64,000 nt of DNA from Desulfosporosinus orientis DSM 765 (GTDB lineage: Bacteria; Bacillota; Desulfitobacteriia; Desulfitobacteriales; Desulfitobacteriaceae). Each line of letters opens with the position of its first letter. Position 1 is the stretch's first letter. Shown here in pieces: positions 54,646 through 61,669 of this stretch. Location: positions 2,096,001 to 2,160,000 of the forward strand of contig NC_016584.1 in the NCBI RefSeq assembly GCF_000235605.1. Reading direction: 5' to 3'. Under the pieces are notes generated by a model. The model made no database searches. It was not told where the DNA came from and worked only from the letters and a program-made list of their open reading frames with translations. The translations under genes and the position numbers were made by a program.

Positions 54646-56289
54646 ATGAGTATGTTTTGTTATCAATGTCAGGAAACAGCCAAAGGAACCGGATGCACAA
54701 TTAAAGGAGTTTGCGGCAAAAGTGAAAATGTGGTTAATTTGCAGGACCTTTTGGTCTACACCTTAAAGGGGATTGCCTTTTATGCCGTTGAAGCCCGCAA
54801 GCTGAATATTCTCCGGCCGGATATTGATAAATTCATCATGGAAAGTCTTTTCAGCACCATTACTAATGCCAATTTCGATAAAAACCGTTTTGTTGAACGA
54901 ATCCAAGCAGGTCTCACCTTGAGGGACGGTCTTAAACAAGAAATTATGCAAGCTGGCGGAACTCTGCCCGAAGTCTTGCCCGAGGCAGCCACTTGGACAG
55001 GACCTGTGGATGAGTATGCAGCCAAAGCTGCTCTGGTGGGTATCTTAGCCACGGAAAATGAAGATATCCGATCACTCCGCGAACTCCTGACCTATGGACT
55101 GAAAGGGATGGCGGCTTATGCCGAACATGCCTATACCCTTGAGCATCAAGAAGCCGGGATCTTTGCCTTCATGGAGAAAGCCTTGGCTGCCACTCTCGAC
55201 GACACCCTTGAAGTAGGGGATCTGGTAGCCCTCGTCTTAGAAGCCGGTAAATACGGCGTGGATGTTATGGCCCTCTTAGATAAAGCCAACACCTCCACCT
55301 ATGGAAATCCGGAACTCACCAAGGTCAACATCGGCGTCCGCAGCAATCCGGCCATCTTAATCAGCGGACACGATTTGAAAGACCTGGAAGAACTGCTCAT
55401 CCAAACTCAAGGCACAGGAGTGGATGTCTATACCCACGGCGAAATGCTCCCGGCCCATTATTACCCAGCTTTCAAAAAGTATGACCACTTTGTGGGCAAC
55501 TACGGAAATGCTTGGTACAAACAAGATAAAGAATTCGAATCCTTTAACGGACCCATTTTCCTGACCACCAACTGCTTAGTGCCGCCTAAGGATTCTTATA
55601 AAGATCGCCTTTATACTACCGGAGTCGTGGGCTTCGAAGGGGTTAAGCACATCCCTGATCGAGCTGACGGTAAGAGCAAAGATTTCTCCGCCCTGATTGC
55701 TCATGCCAAAACCTGCCCGGCTCCCACGGAAATCGAGACCGGAGAAATCGTCGGCGGATTTGCTCACAATCAAGTCCTGGCCTTGGCCGACAAAGTCGTG
55801 GAGGCAGTAAAGTCAGGAGCCATTAAACGCTTCTTCGTCATGGCAGGCTGTGACGGCCGGATGAAGAGCCGGGATTATTACACGGACTTTGCCAAAGCTC
55901 TGCCCCAAGACACGGTGATCCTCACAGCAGGATGTGCCAAGTATAAATACAATAAGCTGAACCTGGGGGATATCGGAGGAATTCCCAGAGTACTGGATGC
56001 AGGACAATGCAACGACTCCTATTCCTTAGCCGTCATCGCCCTGAAACTGAAAGAAGTATTTGGCCTAGAAGATGTAAACCAACTTCCCATCTCCTATAAC
56101 ATTGCCTGGTATGAACAAAAAGCGGTGATTGTCTTACTGGCCCTCCTCCACTTAGGAGTGAAAAACATCCACTTAGGACCCACTCTTCCAGGTTTCCTAT
56201 CCCCCAATGTGGTAAAAGTCTTAGTTGAAAACTTTGGTATAGCCGGTATTACCAATGTAGAAGATGATCTCAAAATCTTTATGGGCTAA
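54646..56289 (+). CDS. hcp: Hydroxylamine reductase (hybrid cluster protein)
   Basis: This cytoplasmic Fe-S enzyme is linked to nitric oxide and hydroxylamine detoxification. The 547 residues start with the cluster ligand set [23 protein letters not shown] (cysteines 5, 8, 17, 23). Later ligands are in [32 protein letters not shown] and [16 protein letters not shown] precedes the ATG. The upstream palindrome suggests HcpR-type regulation. No hcr reductase gene adjoins it, as is usual in anaerobes. Confidence 0.97.
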   Translation: MSMFCYQCQETAKGTGCTIKGVCGKSENVVNLQDLLVYTLKGIAFYAVEARKLNILRPDIDKFIMESLFSTITNANFDKNRFVERIQAGLTLRDGLKQEIMQAGGTLPEVLPEAATWTGPVDEYAAKAALVGILATENEDIRSLRELLTYGLKGMAAYAEHAYTLEHQEAGIFAFMEKALAATLDDTLEVGDLVALVLEAGKYGVDVMALLDKANTSTYGNPELTKVNIGVRSNPAILISGHDLKDLEELLIQTQGTGVDVYTHGEMLPAHYYPAFKKYDHFVGNYGNAWYKQDKEFESFNGPIFLTTNCLVPPKDSYKDRLYTTGVVGFEGVKHIPDRADGKSKDFSALIAHAKTCPAPTEIETGEIVGGFAHNQVLALADKVVEAVKSGAIKRFFVMAGCDGRMKSRDYYTDFAKALPQDTVILTAGCAKYKYNKLNLGDIGGIPRVLDAGQCNDSYSLAVIALKLKEVFGLEDVNQLPISYNIAWYEQKAVIVLLALLHLGVKNIHLGPTLPGFLSPNVVKVLVENFGIAGITNVEDDLKIFMG

Positions 56290-56311
56290 GAACAAGTTGT
56301 TTTTTCCCGGT

Positions 56312-56341
56312 GGCTGCCTTCGATTGAAGGCAGTCTTTTTT
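56312..56341 (+). terminator. Terminator of hcp
   Basis: A stem GGCTGCCTTC/GAAGGCAGTC with a GATT loop is followed by a TTTTTT tract. Confidence 0.88.
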
Positions 56342-56380
56342 GCTATTTTAAAAATCCCAAAACAATACTAATGAATAATA

Positions 56381-56461
56381 GCCCCGAAAGGCAGGGCAGC
56401 TTCGTCCACAGAAGCGAACCCATTACATGGAGAGGCGGTAAAGCCCACAAGCGGCTGTGGC
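56381..56461 (+). repeat. Dispersed structured repeat, copy C (truncated)
   Basis: CCCCGAAAGGCAGGGCAGCT through GGCGGTAAAGCCCACAAGCG and GCTGTGG matches the first 75-80 bases of copies A and B with a few changes. The 3' portion is absent. It lies between the hcp terminator and a small gene. Confidence 0.65.
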
Positions 56462-56586
56462 CTGAAAAATCTGGTAGAGCTCTAGCGCCTGCCAAGTTTT
56501 TTAATTTTAGACCTGATACATAGAAAAACACTTCTAATGAAAAGCTAGAAGCAGGCAACTGTTTAATAAACCGGAGGTGTTTACTT

Positions 56587-56766
56587 GTGCGAAAGTGGGA
56601 AGATTTAACCAGAGACGAGAAAGAAATCATTAATACGATGAAAAACCAGGGAATAAGCCCTGATGATTTAATCCAGAGAATGAGAAACTCAGGGAGAATG
56701 GATGAACGTTCCTTGGAAGGCTTGAAAAAGGCCCTGGACGATATAAAACAGTTTTTAGTACACTAA
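56587..56766 (+). CDS. Uncharacterised 59-residue protein
   Basis: A short ORF begins with GTG, 9 bases after GGAGG (56573-56577). It reads MRKWEDLTRDEKEIINTMKN, then SPDDLIQRMRNSGRMDERSL and a final KKALDDIKQFLVH: a charged, probably all-helical soluble protein. The family was not recognised. A GACGAGTG/CACTCGTC hairpin follows at 56774-56798. Confidence 0.65.
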   Translation: MRKWEDLTRDEKEIINTMKNQGISPDDLIQRMRNSGRMDERSLEGLKKALDDIKQFLVH

Positions 56767-56865
56767 ATAATTTGACGAGTGTTAGTTAAGCACTCGTCTC
56801 TTCATTGTTAATACATGGAATATCGTCTATAATTAAATGGTATTATAAAAAGGGGGGATACAGAC

Positions 56866-57186
56866 ATGATTCTCACCACCACACCCTCAATTGAAGGGCA
56901 TAAGATTACGGCCTATTTAGGCGTTATTACCGGGGAAGCAATCATGGGCGCAAATATTATGCGGGATATTTTTGCCAGTATCACTGATATTATCGGAGGG
57001 CGTTCCGGTGCCTATGAAGAAAAGCTGCATGATGCCCGGGAAATTGCTTTAAGAGAGTTAGAGGAACGTGCTTCAAGGCTGGGGGCTAATGCCGTTGTGG
57101 GAATTGATTTGGATTATGAAGTGATCGGTCAACACGGCAGCATGCTTATGGTCAGCGCTTCCGGCACTGCTGTTAGGATGGAGTAA
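56866..57186 (+). CDS. YbjQ/UPF0145 family protein
   Basis: This 106-residue cytoplasmic protein has the family pattern: [20 protein letters not shown] near residue 23, [11 protein letters not shown], then a helix ending [15 protein letters not shown]. YbjQ proteins are small pentamer-forming proteins once annotated as heavy-metal-binding; the role is unknown. GGGGGG precedes the ATG by 8 bases. Confidence 0.9.
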   Translation: MILTTTPSIEGHKITAYLGVITGEAIMGANIMRDIFASITDIIGGRSGAYEEKLHDAREIALRELEERASRLGANAVVGIDLDYEVIGQHGSMLMVSASGTAVRME

Positions 57187-57231
57187 GAGGTTAAGAAACA
57201 AACTACATAACAATAGCTTGAAAACATAGGT

Positions 57232-57268
57232 CCGGTTAAGAGCAGTGAAAAGCATCTTAACCGGTTTG
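57232..57268 (+). terminator. Terminator after the YbjQ gene
   Basis: A 10-bp stem CCGGTTAAGA/TCTTAACCGG (57232-57241 with 57255-57264) is followed by TTTGCT. Confidence 0.7.
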
Positions 57269-57323
57269 CTATGTCCTTAGATTTGTTGGGAATTGAAACT
57301 AACTTGAAAGGGGTTAATCCTCT

Positions 57324-57869
57324 ATGAAAATTGTTGCTATGGGAGATTCCCTTACTGAAGGATATCCTTATACTCGAAAAGAATCGTGGGTGACTTATTT
57401 AGAACAAGAACTTGGATGTGAAATGCTTAACAAAGGTATCAACGGAAATTTGACCCGGGATATGGCCAGGCGTTTTAAACGAGATGTTCTCGCTTTTAAT
57501 CCTACCCACGCTACCATTCTGGGCGGAACCAATGACGCTTATGCAGGATACCCATTAGAAAGTGTAAGTTCTAATTTATTAGAGATGGTGACCATGTGTC
57601 AGGAGAGGGGAATTATTCCTATCCTCGGCATGCCCATTCCCATCTTGGTTCCTGAAGAAGAAGCACTTCTCAGTCAATACCGGAACTGGGTCAATGATTT
57701 TGCTCAAAGCAACGGATTGATAAAGCTTGATTTTTATACTCCTTTCCAAAAACGCGTTGAAGCGGATGGAGGGTTAGGGTTATATGCGGATGAAGTCCAT
57801 CCCAATATTACGGGATATCAATTCATGGGTGAAATCGCCTCTCAGGAATTGAAGGCTTTTTTAAAGTAA
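57324..57869 (+). CDS. SGNH/GDSL-family esterase
   Basis: This is a 181-residue intracellular hydrolase (no signal peptide). The nucleophile block is MGDSLTEGYP (Ser about 9), the glycine block is NKGINGN, the oxyanion block is GGTNDAY (about 72-78), and the catalytic dyad is in DEVHPN (about 156-161). All four SGNH blocks are intact. It acts on esters or acyl groups of unknown identity. AAAGGGG precedes the ATG. Confidence 0.92.
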   Translation: MKIVAMGDSLTEGYPYTRKESWVTYLEQELGCEMLNKGINGNLTRDMARRFKRDVLAFNPTHATILGGTNDAYAGYPLESVSSNLLEMVTMCQERGIIPILGMPIPILVPEEEALLSQYRNWVNDFAQSNGLIKLDFYTPFQKRVEADGGLGLYADEVHPNITGYQFMGEIASQELKAFLK

Positions 57870-57951
57870 AAATTCTCATAGGCAATGCATTAATCCAGCC
57901 AACTTTGGAATTATAAATTTTATGAAAAATGATGAAGGGAGCTGAGGTTAC

Positions 57952-58821
57952 TTGCCGGAAATTCCTGAAATGGAGATCTATGAGCATTACTTGAATCAAT
58001 TGGTAAAAAACAAAAAAATTTCCAGGGTTAATGTTTTACGTTTAAAAAGCATTAACCTTGAAAGTACCGTATTTTCCTCGCAAGTAATGAATAAGCAGAT
58101 AACGGGGATTGAACGTCAGGGCAAATTCCTTATCTTTCATCTTGATGATGATAACTATCTATTGACCCATATGATGCTGGATGGCAGGCTTTTTTATATT
58201 ACTAATGAGGATATTAACCAATCCATGGTAATGCAGAGCAGTGCTGAAGATCTAAAAGAAATGATTAAGGATTTGCCGGGAAAGCCAAGTGTTGTATTTG
58301 GATTAGACGATGGTTCAACACTATTTTTTTGTAATCTAACCTTAGGCTATTTATATTACCTGGGCAAAGATGAACTTGAGAAAAAGCTTCAGGAATTAGG
58401 GAGAGATCCCCTGGACCCATCTTTTCAAGCTCAGGAATTTGCTCAATTACTTGAGGGAAAACGCGGGAAAATTAAACCCTGGCTAATGAATCCCAGAAAT
58501 ATTTCCGGAGTCGGCAATGCTTATTCAAATGAAGCACTGTTTCAAGCGGGGATTTTACCAACAAGAGTCATTTCCGCAATAAGTGTTGAAGAAAAGCAGG
58601 CCCTTTTCCGCTCTTTAGTGGAAATTATTAACGAATCTATACGTCTTGGCGGAGATATGGAGGAGCCATTTGCAGACTGGGACGACTTTACCGGAGGATA
58701 CAATGCCCATTTTAAAGTGTACGCGAGGGAAGGAGTCCCCTGCGTCAACTGCCGGGAGCCCATTCAGAAATCCGAAGTTGGGGGGAGAAACTCCTATTTC
58801 TGCCCTCTATGTCAGAAGTAA
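57952..58821 (+). CDS. Fpg/Nei-family DNA glycosylase/AP lyase
   Basis: A base-excision repair enzyme of 289 residues. The TTG at 57952 must be the start because it places the catalytic Pro2 and Glu3 (PEIPEME) at the N-terminus. The helix-two-turn-helix region NPRNISGVGNAYSNEALFQAG (about 182-201) is present. The C-terminal zinc finger CVNC...CPLC (about 264-287) follows GGRNSYF. The lineage between Fpg/MutM (oxidised purines) and Nei types cannot be settled by eye. Confidence 0.9.
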   Translation: MPEIPEMEIYEHYLNQLVKNKKISRVNVLRLKSINLESTVFSSQVMNKQITGIERQGKFLIFHLDDDNYLLTHMMLDGRLFYITNEDINQSMVMQSSAEDLKEMIKDLPGKPSVVFGLDDGSTLFFCNLTLGYLYYLGKDELEKKLQELGRDPLDPSFQAQEFAQLLEGKRGKIKPWLMNPRNISGVGNAYSNEALFQAGILPTRVISAISVEEKQALFRSLVEIINESIRLGGDMEEPFADWDDFTGGYNAHFKVYAREGVPCVNCREPIQKSEVGGRNSYFCPLCQK

Positions 58822-58853
58822 GAGAGACAGAAGTGAGAGACACAGAAAGCAAA

Positions 58854-58900
58854 GCAAAGGAGACAACTATCCAAAGAAATTGATAGCTGTCTCCTTTTGC
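58854..58900. terminator. Bidirectional terminator between fpg-like and lapA-like genes
   Basis: GCAAAGGAGACAACTATC (58854-58871) pairs with GATAGCTGTCTCCTTTTGC (58882-58900) with one mismatch and a 10-base loop. Confidence 0.8.
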
Positions 58901-58931
58901 TGCTGCTCAAATGCCGCGGCAGCAGGCTTGT

Positions 58932-59258
58932 CTAATTTGAAGTATCCGATGGCTTCCCTTCCGTCTCATCAGAAGAACCAGGCAAGCTCTTGTTGGGACT
59001 TTCCTCCTTAAGGGTTTGCTTAGTTTTGAGATTTTCCTCCTTAAGAGCTTGCTTCGCTTTAAGCTTTAACCTTAATTCCCGCCAAATAGCCAAAAGGAGC
59101 ATAACTAAAGCTCCGGCAAATGTCGAACCTAAGATAACAAGAACTAACGGAACGTCTGTGGTAATCCAAAACAGCTGAATAGTAACTAAGCCGGCATTTT
59201 GAATTGCAAAAATTGCAATCAGAAGAGAACAAATAAGGGATAATATGAGTACGAACAT
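58932..59258 (-). CDS. LapA/YrvD-domain small membrane protein
   Basis: The 108 residues have two N-terminal helices (about 3-20 and 38-60) with the family sequence IFAIQNAGLVTIQLFWITTD. A charged, partly repeated cytoplasmic tail contains KQALKEENLK and KQTLKEESPN. The domain is widespread in Firmicutes and of unknown role. GGAGG precedes the ATG. Confidence 0.82.
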   Translation of the reverse strand: MFVLILSLICSLLIAIFAIQNAGLVTIQLFWITTDVPLVLVILGSTFAGALVMLLLAIWRELRLKLKAKQALKEENLKTKQTLKEESPNKSLPGSSDETEGKPSDTSN

Positions 59259-59449
59259 TTAACGTAACCTCCTTTGGTCATTGAATATATACTAATTCGA
59301 CTATAATCTGCCGGAATCCTGCTAATCTTGCTCCGGGCTATCACTTACAACTTCAAGTGAAGGAAAGGTTTGCTTCTTAAAGAATCTAGACTGGGTAATT
59401 AAGGAGAGAAGTGCTATACTAACCATAATACAAGGGAGGGATAGACAAC

Positions 59450-60499
59450 ATGAAAAAGGTTTTCCTGGTTCTAAGCTTATTTTTGGTGTTCATGCTGTTA
59501 GATGGGTGCAGCACAAAGAATGATAAGCCACCCGTCGATGACTCCAAACCCCAAGATACTCAACAATTGACTATCCAAGATTACTATCCATTTAAAGATA
59601 ATACAACATATATATATGAAGGTGAAGGAAATGAGTTTGCTGCTTATACAGCTGCTGTAGACTATATTCAGGACAATCGCATCCAGATAAGATCCAACAA
59701 TGGCGGAACTGAGATGGTTCGAGTGCTGGAAAACAGTAAGGGCGCATTGACACTGATATATTCCCAAGGAGAAACCTATTACCGAGAGAATTTAACTCAA
59801 GGACACACTAATAAAGAAGAGATCTTGTTGAAAGAACCGCTCAAAGTAGGAAATTCTTGGACTTTGGCTGACGGCCGAAAGCGAATCATTACAAACTTAA
59901 CGGCAGAGGTTACAACCCCTTTAGGAGCTTATAAAGCCTTAGAGGTTACAACTGAGGGTGAGAAGGATAAAACTCAAGATTATTATGCCCCGGATATTGG
60001 TCTTGTAAAAACGGTGTTTACTTCAAATGATTTTGTGGTCACTTCTGCGTTAAGCAAGCTGGAAGATAATGTTCCCCTAACTCAAACAGTAAAGTTCTTT
60101 TACCCAAATGTAAATGACGATAAATTGTATTATATTAATAAGAAACTAACCTTTAAAACCAATGATCTTACTAAAACAGTCATTGAAAAGGCGTTTAAAG
60201 AATTGCCTAATGGAGAGGTTGAGAAGGTCTTAGGCCCTAATGTCAAAATTAATAGCTTATACTTAAATAAGGACAACGCGGTTTACATTGATTTCAGCAA
60301 AGAGTTAACAAAGGAAATGAATGCCGGATCAGGCTATGAAAGTATGATTTTACAAAGTATCACGAATACCATTGGTACTTATTATGGTGTGGACAAAGTC
60401 TGCATTACTATTGAAAGCAATCCCTATTCATCGGGACACTATGTGATGAACAAAGGTGAATTTTTTAAGGTGGATTTAACCAATAGTTATGAACTTTGA
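59450..60499 (+). CDS. Lipoprotein with C-terminal GerMN domain
   Basis: This is a 349-residue lipoprotein. The signal peptide ends in the lipobox LLDGC (Cys20). A beta-rich middle domain (about 42-200) is followed by a GerMN domain (about 212-345) with VKFFYPNVNDDKLYYINKKL and VYIDFSKELTKEMNAGSGYE. GerMN occurs in GerM, a sporulation/spore-envelope protein, and in LpqB. It is 15 bases upstream of the SbcD-like gene, so possibly co-transcribed; a functional link is open. Confidence 0.85.
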   Translation: MKKVFLVLSLFLVFMLLDGCSTKNDKPPVDDSKPQDTQQLTIQDYYPFKDNTTYIYEGEGNEFAAYTAAVDYIQDNRIQIRSNNGGTEMVRVLENSKGALTLIYSQGETYYRENLTQGHTNKEEILLKEPLKVGNSWTLADGRKRIITNLTAEVTTPLGAYKALEVTTEGEKDKTQDYYAPDIGLVKTVFTSNDFVVTSALSKLEDNVPLTQTVKFFYPNVNDDKLYYINKKLTFKTNDLTKTVIEKAFKELPNGEVEKVLGPNVKINSLYLNKDNAVYIDFSKELTKEMNAGSGYESMILQSITNTIGTYYGVDKVCITIESNPYSSGHYVMNKGEFFKVDLTNSYEL

Positions 60500-60514
60500 G
60501 CAAGGAGAGAGGTC

Positions 60515-61669
60515 ATGCCTACGTCTGTACGTTTTTTACATTGCGGCGGTTTCCGATTTGACAGTCCTGATTGGGAGGGGCCTGAGAAATGGACAGCACT
60601 TCGGAATCAGGATTTATGGCAAACATTTCAGGCTGTTCTCAATCTGTGTCAAACGGAAAATATTGAGTTTCTTTTCATAACAGGCAATCTCTTTGACCAG
60701 GAATATGTTCGCAAAGAGACAGTTGAGAGGGTCGCAGGTTCTCTGGCAAAATTACAGGATACAAAGATTTTTATTACTCCCGGCAGGCTGGACCCTCATA
60801 TCATAACCTCTGCCTATCGATTAACGGTTTGGCCTGGTAATGTGTATATTTTCTCCAGTGGTGTCAGCAGTTTCCCATTTCCTACTCATAACCTTATAGT
60901 TTCAGGATCAGGCTGGACGGCTTATCATCAGGAAAAATCCTTTCTTGAACATTATGAGCGCAGCAAGGACGGTACCATCCAGGTCATGCTTCTCCATGCG
61001 GTCATGGAGTCAGAAAAAAGTCCTGAGGGATATATTCCCCTGCGTCAGGAGCAAATTGCCTCAAGTAACTTGAATTATTTAGCCTTGGGTCATAACGAAG
61101 GTTGGAGTGGAATTCAAAAAATTGGAGAAACAACCTTAGCGGATTGCGGCGCTGTTGAACCAAGAACGTTTGCAGATCAAGGTCCTCATGGCGTGATTCT
61201 CGGGGAATTATCCATAGATTCTTCCCGGTTTGAATTTAAAGAATTAGCCCAACGAGCTTATATTACCAAGAATCTCTCCCTTCAGGGCAAGGATAATCTT
61301 GAAGACATGGTTGAGGAGATAATAGCGGGGATAGGTCAGGGAGAAAGAGAAAGGAATCTTTATAGGATTAATTTAAAGGGATCTCTCACCGACATTGAGA
61401 GTATAATTCAGCCTATGCAAAAACTCCTGGAAAAAAAGCTGAACTTCGTGGAAGTTATTCCTTTGGAAAGCAAGGGAGAGCCAAGTATAGAACCAAGCTG
61501 GCGGGTAGTAGAGAACAGCGAGGGATTTCCAACCTTAGCTCATTTGTTCCTTAAGAAACTGAAGAAGCGATTGGCAGAGGCTGATGAAGATCAGAAGGAA
61601 TACTGGGGGCTGGTAGAAAAAATCGGACAAACAGCCCTGGGACGAGGACGGGTATTCGATGATTATTGA
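60515..61669 (+). CDS. SbcD/YhaO-like phosphoesterase-fold protein with degenerate active site
   Basis: The 384 residues follow the layout of YhaO-type DNA-repair exonuclease subunits, but the metal-binding motifs are altered. The usual AADLHLDSP is CGGFRFDSP (D12G, H14R), GDLFD is GNLFD (58), GNHDP is GRLDP (90-94), and GHIH is GHNE (192-195). Only H161 and H193 keep their ligands, so nuclease activity is unlikely. The C-terminal capping region (about 230-384) is preserved. It overlaps the ATPase-like partner by 11 bases. The ATG follows AAGGAGAG. Confidence 0.8.
   Translation: MPTSVRFLHCGGFRFDSPDWEGPEKWTALRNQDLWQTFQAVLNLCQTENIEFLFITGNLFDQEYVRKETVERVAGSLAKLQDTKIFITPGRLDPHIITSAYRLTVWPGNVYIFSSGVSSFPFPTHNLIVSGSGWTAYHQEKSFLEHYERSKDGTIQVMLLHAVMESEKSPEGYIPLRQEQIASSNLNYLALGHNEGWSGIQKIGETTLADCGAVEPRTFADQGPHGVILGELSIDSSRFEFKELAQRAYITKNLSLQGKDNLEDMVEEIIAGIGQGERERNLYRINLKGSLTDIESIIQPMQKLLEKKLNFVEVIPLESKGEPSIEPSWRVVENSEGFPTLAHLFLKKLKKRLAEADEDQKEYWGLVEKIGQTALGRGRVFDDY

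Noticed and set aside
56343-56630. 95-codon minus-strand frame after hcp
   Set aside because: It runs through repeat copy C and the control region of the small plus-strand gene at 56587; no ribosome site or family features.
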